Positions 1-6,121 of a DNA stretch of 9,275 nt are shown in pieces. Position numbers and translations under genes: made by a program. The notes under the pieces are model-generated. The model was not told the DNA's origin and searched no databases. It saw nothing but the letters and a program-made list of their open reading frames with translations. Source of the stretch: Acholeplasmataceae bacterium (GTDB taxonomy: Bacteria; Bacillota_I; Bacilli_A; Izemoplasmatales; Hujiaoplasmataceae); the NCBI GenBank assembly GCA_012515085.1, contig JAAYZB010000240.1:1-9275 (forward strand), read 5' to 3'. Each line of letters begins with the position of its first letter. Position 1 is the stretch's first letter.

Positions 1-330
1 CGCCTATTATCATCGATATCTATCAGCATGGAACATTTGGATTGTCATAATCCTGTTCTCGTATTCCCAGAAGAATCAGAAGACGGCTATCATGAAGTAC
101 TTGCCAAATATAATGCGGGATTTGTCGTATTAGCAAAAACATATTTAAAAAAAAGACAGATAGATCTACCGATCATTCCGATCTATTTCAGTAAAAAAGA
201 ACGAATCATTCTGGTGGGTAAACCCGAAATGACCAGTTCGCTTTTAACCTCCGGCATGACACGTGATGAAATTGCCGAACATTTTCGGAAACGGACAAAC
301 GATTTGTACGCTGCGTATAAAAACGAATAA
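1..330 (+). CDS. PlsC-like acyltransferase, C-terminal fragment
   Basis: The reading frame is open from base 1 to the TAA at 328-330, so this is the 3' end of a gene that begins upstream; the internal ATG at 28 is not a convincing start. The visible 109 codons contain VLVFPE (residues about 18-23 of the fragment), which fits the FPE core of block III of lysophospholipid/glycerophosphate acyltransferases, then GFVVLAKTYLKK, a PIIPIYF strand resembling the family's block IV (IvPV), and ILVGKPE near the end, a common C-terminal pattern in the family. Such enzymes acylate lysophosphatidate or related lysolipids at the membrane during phospholipid synthesis. The catalytic HxxxxD block would lie upstream and cannot be checked. 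The FPE motif is followed by ES rather than the usual GTRS, so the substrate may be atypical. Family assignment is moderate; exact substrate is unknown. Confidence 0.6.
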   Translation, partial: RLLSSISISMEHLDCHNPVLVFPEESEDGYHEVLAKYNAGFVVLAKTYLKKRQIDLPIIPIYFSKKERIILVGKPEMTSSLLTSGMTRDEIAEHFRKRTNDLYAAYKNE

Positions 331-332
331 TC

Positions 333-369
333 GCCAGTTTTCGCAAGCATATTGACATTCAAAACTGGC
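333..369. repeat. 9-bp inverted repeat spanning the rubredoxin -35 box
   Basis: GCCAGTTTT at 333-341 is the perfect reverse complement of AAAACTGGC at 361-369, with 19 bases between the arms. The spacer contains the TTGACA -35 hexamer (352-357). No T-run follows the second arm, so it does not look like a terminator for the upstream acyltransferase gene. It could be an operator or a hairpin in read-through RNA. Confidence 0.55.
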
Positions 370-380
370 TGTGATATTGT
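352..380 (+). promoter_or_regulatory. Rubredoxin promoter, extended -10
   Basis: A consensus -35 TTGACA (352-357) is separated by 17 bases from -10 TATTGT (375-380), which is preceded by TGA (372-374), an extended -10. Transcription would begin around 386-388, about 33 bases before the rubredoxin ATG. Confidence 0.75.
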
Positions 381-394
381 GAATCCAGATTCAC
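379..394. promoter_or_regulatory. Palindrome at the transcription start, candidate operator
   Basis: GTGAATCCAGATTCAC is a perfect 7-bp inverted repeat with a 2-base centre. It overlaps the end of the -10 box and the expected transcription start, a classical repressor position. The half-sites recall those of Rex (TTGTGAA...TTCACAA) and CRP-type sites, but the GTGA/TCAC spacing is 8 rather than the usual 6 bases, so the regulator is not identified. Confidence 0.5.
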
Positions 395-419
395 GAAATT
401 CAAGGGATGGAGGAGTAAT

Positions 420-581
420 ATGAAAAAATGGGTGTGTGAAGTATGTGGTTATATTTATGATCCCGAATTCGGTGATCCCGATGGTGGTATCGAGCCGGGA
501 ACTGCCTTTGAAGACATCCCAGATAGTTGGGTATGCCCTGATTGTGGCGTCTCCAAAGATAATTTCAGTCCAATGGACTAA
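420..581 (+). CDS. Rubredoxin
   Basis: A 53-residue cytoplasmic iron protein that carries single electrons, commonly to superoxide reductase, rubrerythrin, flavodiiron proteins or other redox partners in anaerobes. The iron site is complete: C6-x-x-C9-G and C39-P-D-C42-G supply the four Cys ligands of the Fe(SCys)4 centre. The rest is canonical too: GYIYDP (10-15), GDPDGGIEPGT (18-28), FEDIPDSWVCP (30-40). Length is normal for the family (about 52-55). The ATG follows a GGAGG at 409-413 with 6-base spacing. It has its own strong promoter and ends one base before a hairpin terminator, so it is a single-gene transcript. No partner protein is encoded next to it, so the electron acceptor is unknown. 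The identification is essentially certain. Confidence 0.97.
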   Translation: MKKWVCEVCGYIYDPEFGDPDGGIEPGTAFEDIPDSWVCPDCGVSKDNFSPMD

Positions 582-608
582 AAAAGTTGCTCGAAAGCAA
601 CTTTTTTT
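580..608. terminator. Bidirectional hairpin terminator, rubredoxin / ridA
   Basis: Stem AAAAAAGTTGC (580-590) pairs with GCAACTTTTTT (597-607) around a TCGAAA loop. There is a T-run on the plus side (602-608) and an A-run on the other (580-585), so it can terminate both the rubredoxin gene and the convergent ridA, which ends at 615. Confidence 0.85.
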
Positions 609-614
609 ATACAC

Positions 615-992
615 TCATAGAATACAGATTGCTTCAATCTCAATCAAGGCATCTTTGGGTAAGCGCGATACTTCAAAAGCAGCTCTTGCAGGCTTATGAT
701 CCCCAAAAAATTCTTGATACACTTGATTCATCTGATTGAAAAAGTTTAAGTCTTTGAGATACACCGTGCATTTGACCACGGACTCCCGTGGATATCCTGC
801 GGTGTCCATTATCCCTGCTATGTTGGTCAGGCACCGCTTGGTTTGGATGGATACATCGGCAATTTCCATTTGCCCCCGGTTGGGATCAATTGGCAATTGC
901 CCGGAAATAAAAAGAAAACGATCCGCTTGAATGGCTTGTGAATAAGGGCCTATGGCGGCTGGTGCAAGTTCTGTCACAATCTGTTTTTTCAT
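615..992 (-). CDS. ridA: RidA-family enamine/imine deaminase
   Basis: A 125-residue cytoplasmic protein of the RidA/YjgF/UK114 family. Canonical members form trimers and hydrolyse reactive 2-aminoacrylate and related enamine/imine intermediates made by PLP enzymes such as threonine or serine dehydratase, releasing 2-ketoacid and ammonia. Visible family marks are GPYSQA (15-20), FISGQLPIDP (28-37), the substrate-binding arginine R103 in PARAAFEVSRLPK, and E118 in IEIEAI, the equivalents of E. coli RidA Arg105 and Glu120. These retained residues argue for an active deaminase rather than a divergent Rid subfamily. Length is typical. The ATG at 990-992 (complement) is preceded by AAGGAAGG with about 6-base spacing. 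It is monocistronic, convergent with rubredoxin and divergent from mscL. No adjacent dehydratase is visible. Confidence 0.95.
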   Translation of the reverse strand: MKKQIVTELAPAAIGPYSQAIQADRFLFISGQLPIDPNRGQMEIADVSIQTKRCLTNIAGIMDTAGYPRESVVKCTVYLKDLNFFNQMNQVYQEFFGDHKPARAAFEVSRLPKDALIEIEAICIL

Positions 993-1026
993 AGAATTCC
1001 TTCCTTTCGTATTTTTTTCGTTTCAC

Positions 1027-1055
1027 TTGTATTTTGTGGGTGCACATAATATAAT
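1027..1055 (+). promoter_or_regulatory. mscL promoter
   Basis: TTGTAT (1027-1032), a 17-base spacer and a perfect TATAAT (1050-1055). Predicted start of RNA is about 1062, 31 bases before the GTG start codon of mscL. Confidence 0.65.
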
Positions 1056-1074
1056 AATATCAATGTATAGAAAA
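1046..1074 (-). promoter_or_regulatory. Possible ridA promoter, overlapping the mscL promoter
   Basis: On the minus strand a weak -35 TTTTCT (1069-1074) lies 17 bases from TATTAT (1046-1051). The -10 boxes of the two divergent promoters would share bases, so the two genes could compete for polymerase. The -35 is poor, so this is tentative. Confidence 0.35.
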
Positions 1075-1092
1075 AATAATAGGGGTGAAACA

Positions 1093-1494
1093 GTGAAAAA
1101 ATTCTTTAAAGAATTCGGTGCATTTGTTGCCAGAGGAAACGTTTTGGATCTGGCCGTAGGTTTGGTGATCGGTGCCGCTTTTCAAGCCATCATCAAAAGT
1201 ATGGTCAACGACATCATCATGCCAGTCATTGGTTTGATCAGTGGAAAATCATTTTCGGATTTGTTTTGGGTTATGAAAGGAAACGATCCAGTTTACTTTG
1301 CTGGGCAATATGTGTTTGAAGAAGGGTCAGTGGTGATGTGGTATGGGCGTTTTCTTCAAGCCATCATTGATTTTTTGATCATTGCCCTCGCGATTTTCCT
1401 TGCTCTCAAAGTCATTATGTCTTTAAAGACAAAACTGGATTCTGCCAAACAGAAATTAGTAGCTAACGCAGAAATGGAAGAAAAACCAGAATAA
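1093..1494 (+). CDS. mscL: Large-conductance mechanosensitive channel MscL
   Basis: A 133-residue inner-membrane channel that opens under membrane tension to release solutes during hypo-osmotic shock; it works as a homopentamer. The N-terminal amphipathic helix (KKFFKEFGAFVARGN, residues 2-16) leads into TM1 (about 15-48, with LDLAVGLVIGAAF and the VNDIIMPVIGL segment), followed by a periplasmic-type loop (49-85), TM2 (about 86-109, YGRFLQAIIDFLIIALAIFL) and a charged cytoplasmic helix ending KPE. The start chosen is GTG at 1093, giving FKEF near the N-terminus as in the family, behind AGGGGTG at 1081-1087. The frame stays open further upstream, but that extension overlaps the ridA leader and the mscL promoter and encodes unrelated residues. 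It is a single gene with its own promoter and terminator. Very secure. Confidence 0.96.
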   Translation: MKKFFKEFGAFVARGNVLDLAVGLVIGAAFQAIIKSMVNDIIMPVIGLISGKSFSDLFWVMKGNDPVYFAGQYVFEEGSVVMWYGRFLQAIIDFLIIALAIFLALKVIMSLKTKLDSAKQKLVANAEMEEKPE

Positions 1495-1499
1495 GAATT

Positions 1500-1528
1500 T
1501 CCGGAAGCCAAACTTCCGGATTTTTTTT
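1500..1528 (+). terminator. mscL intrinsic terminator
   Basis: TCCGGAAG (1500-1507) pairs perfectly with CTTCCGGA (1513-1520) across a 5-base loop, followed by eight Ts (1521-1528). The T-run runs into the last codon region of the convergent alcohol dehydrogenase gene (stop at 1527-1529). On the minus strand the U-tract is poor, so termination of that gene here would be weaker. Confidence 0.9.
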
Positions 1529-2735
1529 ACATTATTTCCCGATATATCGCCATGAAATCCCCCGTAGTAAATAACTTTGGAACAGGATAAAGTGGATTGG
1601 CTTCACAAAAAGCCCGGGAGGCCATTATCGGAATATCTGCTTTTTGAATCCGATCAAGCACTTTTTCGGGTATTTTCAGTTGATTATTAAGCGTTTGAAT
1701 AGCTGAAATAAAATGTTCCGCTTGTTCAAAAAGCGATAACTTCGTATGTTCAGGGTATAGTATTGAATTCAAACCAGCCAGTTTTTTATGAACACTTTTG
1801 CCATAATATCGAAGAACAACCGGTAATAAAATAGCATTAGCCAGTCCGTGTGGAAAATGATAGAATCCCCCTAATTGGTGCGCCAGTGCATGGATATTAC
1901 CAACATAAGCTCGGGTAAAGGCTACTCCGGCTTGATAAGCAGCGAGTTGCATTTGACTTCTTAGATCGATCTGATCGGGTCGTTGACAGGAATCGACAAG
2001 AACTGTAAAAATCGTCTTGATTGCTGACACAGCCATTCGTTTGGTTTTTGGGGTGTTGGCTGAGCCAATGTAGGCCTCAATGGCGTGAGTTAAAGCGTCT
2101 AAACCCGTCGTCGCGGCTAGATTAAATGGCATACCCTGAACATTTATCGGATCAAGAATCGCAACTTTTGGGATGAGTTTCGGATCATTAATCGCATATT
2201 TTTCTTTAGTATCCTCGTCTGTGACAACAGCCGCGACAGTCGCTTCCGAACCAGTTCCTGCGGTCGTAGGGATCGCAATCAGTAGTGGCAATTTGTGTCT
2301 TATCTTCAATAGCCCGCGCATTTTCCGAATAGGCGTGGATGGATTAGAAGAAGCTGCTGCCACAACTTTTGCCAAATCAATGACCGATCCTCCGCCATAG
2401 GCAATCAAGCCTTGACAATCATGTTTCCGATACATTGAACAAACGGTTTCAATTTGTTGAATCGAAGGATTTGGCAATGTATCAGAGAAGAGTGTCACTT
2501 GAATTCCTGAGGTTTCTAATTGTTGGCGAATCCGAATAAAGGGTTCAGAAGTCGCTAAAAAAGCATCAGTAGCCAACAGCATACGTTTTAATCCGTTTTC
2601 TTGAAGAATCGATAATATGCGTTGATTACTATTAAGACCGACTAAGAGCGTCGGTTCACGGAAAGATAAGAAAGCACTCGCAATATAAAGAATCTTCTGA
2701 TAAACTCGACAATATATCCGGTACAATGGATTCAT
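1527..2735 (-). CDS. Iron-containing (group III) alcohol dehydrogenase
   Basis: A 402-residue cytoplasmic NAD(P)-dependent dehydrogenase that would interconvert an alcohol and its aldehyde or ketone. The dinucleotide motif GGGSVIDLAK is at 114-123 and the TTAGTGSE loop at 157-164. All four metal ligands of the FucO/AdhB family are present: D213 and H217 in GLDALTHAIEAY, H282 in NIHALAH, and H296 in FPHG. Domain order and length fit the family. I chose the ATG at 2733-2735 (complement) because AGGAGGG sits at 2741-2747 with 5-base spacing and because a good minus-strand promoter ends just upstream. The longer frame opening at 2804 starts upstream of that promoter and has no ribosome site. The N-terminal NPLYRIYCRVYQKILYIASAF stretch before the usual nucleotide fold is slightly longer than in FucO. 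Substrate cannot be told from sequence; the divergent aldo/keto reductase suggests aldehyde or fermentation metabolism. Confidence 0.92.
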   Translation of the reverse strand: MNPLYRIYCRVYQKILYIASAFLSFREPTLLVGLNSNQRILSILQENGLKRMLLATDAFLATSEPFIRIRQQLETSGIQVTLFSDTLPNPSIQQIETVCSMYRKHDCQGLIAYGGGSVIDLAKVVAAASSNPSTPIRKMRGLLKIRHKLPLLIAIPTTAGTGSEATVAAVVTDEDTKEKYAINDPKLIPKVAILDPINVQGMPFNLAATTGLDALTHAIEAYIGSANTPKTKRMAVSAIKTIFTVLVDSCQRPDQIDLRSQMQLAAYQAGVAFTRAYVGNIHALAHQLGGFYHFPHGLANAILLPVVLRYYGKSVHKKLAGLNSILYPEHTKLSLFEQAEHFISAIQTLNNQLKIPEKVLDRIQKADIPIMASRAFCEANPLYPVPKLFTTGDFMAIYREIM

Positions 2736-2763
2736 TCGGTCCCTCCTGTAACGCTTTGGTTTT

Positions 2764-2792
2764 ATGATATCAAACGATCTCAAGTAATTCAA
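2764..2792 (-). promoter_or_regulatory. Promoter of the iron alcohol dehydrogenase
   Basis: On the minus strand TTGAAT (2787-2792) is 17 bases from TATCAT (2764-2769), which is preceded by TGA (extended -10). RNA would begin near 2757, 22 bases before the chosen ATG, which supports the 2735 start over the 2804 one. Confidence 0.65.
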
Positions 2793-2801
2793 TCGCTTCC
2801 A

Positions 2802-2813
2802 CAATCTTGATTG
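2802..2813. repeat. Short palindrome between divergent promoters
   Basis: CAATC-TT-GATTG, a perfect 5-bp dyad with a 2-base centre, lies between the two divergent promoters of the dehydrogenase and the reductase. It is short enough to be chance; listed as a candidate shared regulator site. Confidence 0.25.
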
Positions 2814-2829
2814 AGAATATAAAAGTGCT

Positions 2830-2845
2830 TCGATTGGCAGATCGA
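2830..2845. promoter_or_regulatory. Dyad over the reductase -35 box, candidate operator
   Basis: TCGAT (2830-2834) and ATCGA (2841-2845) form a perfect 5-bp inverted repeat with a 6-base centre that contains most of the TTGGCA -35 hexamer. A protein bound here would block the reductase promoter. No regulator gene is adjacent. Confidence 0.3.
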
Positions 2846-2862
2846 CATTTCTTTGATATAAT
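2834..2862 (+). promoter_or_regulatory. Promoter of the aldo/keto reductase
   Basis: TTGGCA (2834-2839), 17-base spacer, TATAAT (2857-2862) with an upstream TGA at 2854-2856 making an extended -10. RNA would start near 2869, so the ATG at 2868 cannot sensibly be the start codon, supporting the one at 2886. Confidence 0.75.
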
Positions 2863-2885
2863 TTATTATGGTAGGAGTGATCAAA

Positions 2886-3722
2886 ATGAATGTTAAAAAA
2901 GCATATCAGTTAACAAACGGTGTCTGGATCCCTTCCGTTGGCTTTGGAACTTGGCAAATACCTGCAGGGCCGATTGCCACCCAAGCGACCCGCGAGGCCT
3001 TAATAGCGGGGTATCGCCATATTGATACAGCAGCCATCTATCAGAACGAGGAATCTGTTGGCCTGGCAATCCGCGAATCCGGTTTGAAACGTGAAGAAGT
3101 ATTCGTCACATCGAAATTGCGGGCTGATCGCAAAGGATATCAAATTACCCTTGATGAATTTTATGGTTCTTTAAATCGTCTGGGACTCGACTATCTAGAC
3201 TTATTTCTAATCCACTGGCCAAAGCCGTGGGGTGTGGAAGGTGATGGCAAAGAATATGAAAGCCAAAACATCGAGTGCTGGAAAGCCTTTATTCAATTAC
3301 ATAAAGAAGGAAAAATCCGGGCAATAGGTGTCTCAAACTTTTATCCCATGCATTTGGAGCCATTGATTGAAGCAACGGGGTTTGTACCTCATGTCAATCA
3401 GATTCCCATCTGGCCCGGTTATCTTCAGACAGAAACCGTTACCTTTGCGGAGAAACATTCCATTCAGATAGAAGCGTATTCTCCCCTCGCAACTGGTCGA
3501 CTATTTCAAGTGCCTGAGATTCATGAGATTGCCAATAGATATCATAAAACACCAGCTCAAATCGCGTTGCGCTGGAGTTTACAGCATGGATTCTTGCCAT
3601 TACCAAAATCCGTTAACAAAGAGAGAATCATCAGCAATCTGGAGTTGTTTGATTTCGAGATATCTCCCGAGGACATGGTGATGATTAACCAATTCTCTGT
3701 CCCACCCAAAAAGAAAAGCTGA
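2886..3722 (+). CDS. Aldo/keto reductase
   Basis: A 278-residue cytoplasmic (beta/alpha)8 barrel oxidoreductase that reduces aldehydes or ketones, usually with NADPH. The catalytic tetrad is complete: D47 (YRHIDTA), Y52 (AIYQNE), K77 (TSKL) and H110 (LIHWP). Further family marks are GVSNF (residues about 154-158), SPLATG and the cofactor-binding LPKSVNKERIISN near the C-terminus. Length matches the bacterial 2,5-diketo-gluconate/glyoxal reductase group (about 275-285). The ATG at 2886 follows TAGGAGTG (2871-2878) with about 7-base spacing; the ATG at 2868 lies before the ribosome site. The usual NQIExHPYLQ segment reads NQIPIWPGYLQ here, so the substrate pocket may differ. It is divergent from the alcohol dehydrogenase and has its own terminator. 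Family certain; natural substrate unknown. Confidence 0.93.
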   Translation: MNVKKAYQLTNGVWIPSVGFGTWQIPAGPIATQATREALIAGYRHIDTAAIYQNEESVGLAIRESGLKREEVFVTSKLRADRKGYQITLDEFYGSLNRLGLDYLDLFLIHWPKPWGVEGDGKEYESQNIECWKAFIQLHKEGKIRAIGVSNFYPMHLEPLIEATGFVPHVNQIPIWPGYLQTETVTFAEKHSIQIEAYSPLATGRLFQVPEIHEIANRYHKTPAQIALRWSLQHGFLPLPKSVNKERIISNLELFDFEISPEDMVMINQFSVPPKKKS

Positions 3723-3767
3723 TTATTTCGCGCACCGTTTTACATGATATTTTCGTTCAAAAAAAGC

Positions 3768-3790
3768 GACCGGATTTTCTGGTCCTTTTT
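3768..3790 (+). terminator. Terminator after the aldo/keto reductase
   Basis: GACCGGA (3768-3774) pairs with TCTGGTC (3778-3784) with one G-U pair and a TTT loop, followed by a C and five Ts (3786-3790). It separates the reductase from the copper operon promoter. Confidence 0.7.
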
Positions 3791-3798
3791 CATATTGA

Positions 3799-3828
3799 TT
3801 GACAATAATAAGCTGTTTCCTGTATAAT
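3799..3828 (+). promoter_or_regulatory. Copper operon promoter
   Basis: Perfect consensus TTGACA (3799-3804) and TATAAT (3823-3828) with an 18-base spacer. Such a strong core promoter fits a gene set held off by a repressor; the candidate operator lies directly downstream at the expected transcription start. Confidence 0.85.
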
Positions 3829-3831
3829 AAT

Positions 3832-3852
3832 ATATACTGGGGGGGAGTATAT
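3832..3852. promoter_or_regulatory. CsoR/RcnR-type operator, TACT-G7-AGTA
   Basis: ATATACT (3832-3838), seven Gs (3839-3845) and AGTATAT (3846-3852) form a perfect 7-bp dyad around a G-tract. Its core TACT-G7-AGTA (3835-3849) fits the TACT-G6-N-AGTA pattern known for E. coli RcnR, and CsoR-family repressors in general use G/C-tract pseudo-palindromes of this kind. The operon's own last gene encodes a CsoR-family protein, the likely ligand. The site also contains the ribosome binding site (GGGGGAG) and the first two bases of the ATPase start codon. Confidence 0.72.
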
Positions 3853-6121
3853 GAAAGAAGTGTTTAAAATCGATGGAATGACATGTACTTCTTGTCAAAA
3901 TACTGTCGAAAACAGTGTCAAAAAACTTCCGGGAATTCAAACGGTTTCGGTTTCTCTATTGGCAAATAGTATGATGGTGGAATATGATCCAAACAGGACT
4001 AGTTCGTCCATGATTATCCGTGAAGTAACCGCCGTTGGTTATAAAGCTACATCATCAAGTAATCTGACTCAATCGACGAGTGTTTCTCATAAGACGAGTG
4101 ACAATCAAACACTTAAATTGCGCCTTTTGGTTTCGCTTATACTTTTGATTTTGTTGCTCTATATTTCTATGGGTGAGATGTTAAAAATACCTCTTCCAAA
4201 GATCTTTGTTCTTCCGGAATATTCTCTTCATTTCGCTTTGGCTCAATTATTTTTGATTATTCCGATAATCGTCTTGAACTGGCATTTCCTAAATTCGGGA
4301 ATTCGTCATTTGCTTCGAAGAACTCCCAACATGGATTCGCTGATTTCCATCGGCGTAATTGCAGCTTTTTCAAGCGGAATCATTTCTTTGTTTGTCATAG
4401 CAACAGGCTTTGCGGAAAATAATATGGAGATGATTCATCTTGGACGGATGAATTTGTATTTTGAAGCAGCTGGTGCAATCTTAGTATTCGTATCACTTGG
4501 AAAACACGTTGAATCCATCAGTAAGCAACGGTCAACGACAGCGGTAAAGCAGTTGTTAGATCTTTCTCCAGAAACGGCATGGGTCAAACGTGAAGGTGAT
4601 TTTAAGGAAATTCCCACGAGCGAAATTCAGATTGGAGATCTGATTTTGGTAAAGCCAGGAATGGTGATTCCGGTAGATGGCACGATTGAAAGCGGGAGTT
4701 CTGACATTGATGAATCATTAATCACCGGAGAAAATATCCCTGTATTCAAACGTGAAGGAGATCCCGTGATTTCTGCCACGATCAATAAAACCCAGGCATT
4801 TCAATTTCGTGCGGAAAAGGTCGGTAGTGAGACAACCATTGCTAAAATCATTGATTTGGTAGAAACAACGATTGCCAGAAAAATGCCGATTCAGAAGCTT
4901 GCGGACAAAATCAGCGGGGTCTTTGTTCCAATCGTTCTATTGATTAGTATCATCACCTTTATTACATGGATGATTGTTGGGGAAACAGTGGGTGGTGCGT
5001 TGTCAATGGCAATAGCGGTATTAGTGATCTCTTGTCCTTGCGCATTGGGGTTGGCGACACCAGTCGCTGTCATGGTGGCAATGGGTAAAGGAGCCGAAGC
5101 CAGTATTTTGATCAAAAATCCGGACATTTTAGAGATCATCCATAAGGTCAACGTCATCTTATTTGACAAAACCGGCACACTCACAACGGGAAATCCAGAA
5201 GTCACGGATGTCATTCCTTATCAAGGAGTCAAGGAAAGTGATCTGTTAAGAGTTGCGGGATCTTTGGAACAATATTCCAATCATCCAATCGCCAAAGGGA
5301 TCCTTCGATTTGTAAATATCAAAGAGATCGATTTAGATGAGATCACGCAAATGAGTGAAATCCCAGGCAAAGGGCTGAAAGGCACTTGGCTGGGAAAACA
5401 GGTAATGGTCGGAAATCAAGTACTTTTCCCGAAAGATTTGCCATTGCCTAGCGACCTCGTTATTATATCAGAAAGTCTCTTTAATCAAGGGAAGACAGTC
5501 AGTTATGTATTGCTTGAACAACAGTATCTGGGGTTGATCGCTTGTCAAGATCAATTGCGTCGCGATAGTAAAGAAGCTATCAATTCCTTACGAAAACTAG
5601 GTTTGAAAACAATCATGTTGACAGGGGACACTCCGCTTGCAGCTACAGCCATTCAAAAACAGATAAATTTGGATCATGTGTATTCTCAAGTCAAGCCTGA
5701 AGAAAAAGCAACTATCATCCGACAGATGCTACAAAATGGAGAAGTGGTTGCCATGGTCGGAGATGGAATCAACGATGCAGTCGCACTTAGCGAATCATCA
5801 GTTGGAATCGCAATCGGTGCGGGGAGCGATGTAGCAATCGACTCTGCCGACATCGTCTTGATGCATAGTAATCTGAATGATGTAGAAAAAGCGATTATTT
5901 TAGGAAATAAAACTCTCAACACTATCAAAACCAATTTATTTTGGGCGTTCGTTTATAATCTGGTCGGTATTCCAATCGCTGCGGGGGTTCTTGTCAGTTG
6001 GTTTGATTTTCGACTCTCACCGATGATTGCCGCTTTGGCAATGAGTCTCAGTAGTATTTCAGTCGTGTTAAACGCGTTAAGACTTAAAACATTAAAGTGG
6101 AAAAAGAGAGGAGTATTATGA
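3851..6121 (+). CDS. copA: Cu(I)-exporting P1B-type ATPase
   Basis: A 756-residue membrane pump that couples ATP hydrolysis to copper(I) export. Domains in order: one N-terminal heavy-metal-associated domain (about 1-68; GMTCTSC, ligands C12 and C15), paired TM helices from about 90 onward, actuator domain with TGEN at 292-295, the intramembrane metal site S-C395-P-C397, phosphorylated D439 in DKTGTLT, the ATP-binding HP motif (H478-P479), the hinge GDGIND (637-642), and last membrane helices with YN (702-703) and MSLSS (731-735). The CPC plus YN plus MxxSS set marks Cu(I) (P1B-1) rather than Zn/Cd pumps. TGEN replaces the usual TGES, and GDGINDAVAL replaces GDGINDAPAL; both occur in otherwise ordinary pumps to my knowledge. 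The ATG at 3851 begins right before the metal-binding domain; its Shine-Dalgarno lies in the G-tract. The gene overlaps the next by ATGA. Confidence 0.95.
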   Translation: MKEVFKIDGMTCTSCQNTVENSVKKLPGIQTVSVSLLANSMMVEYDPNRTSSSMIIREVTAVGYKATSSSNLTQSTSVSHKTSDNQTLKLRLLVSLILLILLLYISMGEMLKIPLPKIFVLPEYSLHFALAQLFLIIPIIVLNWHFLNSGIRHLLRRTPNMDSLISIGVIAAFSSGIISLFVIATGFAENNMEMIHLGRMNLYFEAAGAILVFVSLGKHVESISKQRSTTAVKQLLDLSPETAWVKREGDFKEIPTSEIQIGDLILVKPGMVIPVDGTIESGSSDIDESLITGENIPVFKREGDPVISATINKTQAFQFRAEKVGSETTIAKIIDLVETTIARKMPIQKLADKISGVFVPIVLLISIITFITWMIVGETVGGALSMAIAVLVISCPCALGLATPVAVMVAMGKGAEASILIKNPDILEIIHKVNVILFDKTGTLTTGNPEVTDVIPYQGVKESDLLRVAGSLEQYSNHPIAKGILRFVNIKEIDLDEITQMSEIPGKGLKGTWLGKQVMVGNQVLFPKDLPLPSDLVIISESLFNQGKTVSYVLLEQQYLGLIACQDQLRRDSKEAINSLRKLGLKTIMLTGDTPLAATAIQKQINLDHVYSQVKPEEKATIIRQMLQNGEVVAMVGDGINDAVALSESSVGIAIGAGSDVAIDSADIVLMHSNLNDVEKAIILGNKTLNTIKTNLFWAFVYNLVGIPIAAGVLVSWFDFRLSPMIAALAMSLSSISVVLNALRLKTLKWKKRGVL

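Noticed and set aside
333..369. Hairpin as terminator of the acyltransferase gene
   Set aside because: The loop is 19 bases and no T-run follows the second arm.
379..394. Rex or CRP/FNR-type binding site in front of rubredoxin
   Set aside because: Half-sites look right, but GTGA and TCAC are 8 bases apart; the known sites have 6. Kept only as an unassigned dyad.
183..614. Minus-strand open frame over the acyltransferase and rubredoxin genes
   Set aside because: It is antisense to two recognisable genes and has no family features.
952..1092. Longer MscL beginning at 952
   Set aside because: The extension runs over the ridA start and the mscL promoter and encodes residues unlike MscL; GTG at 1093 has a ribosome site.
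2736..2804. Longer N-terminus for the iron alcohol dehydrogenase (ATG at 2804)
   Set aside because: It starts upstream of the best promoter, has no ribosome site, and adds 23 residues not expected in the family.
4891..5934. Minus-strand open frames inside the copper ATPase gene
   Set aside because: They are reverse-strand shadows of conserved ATPase motifs such as CPC and GDGIND.
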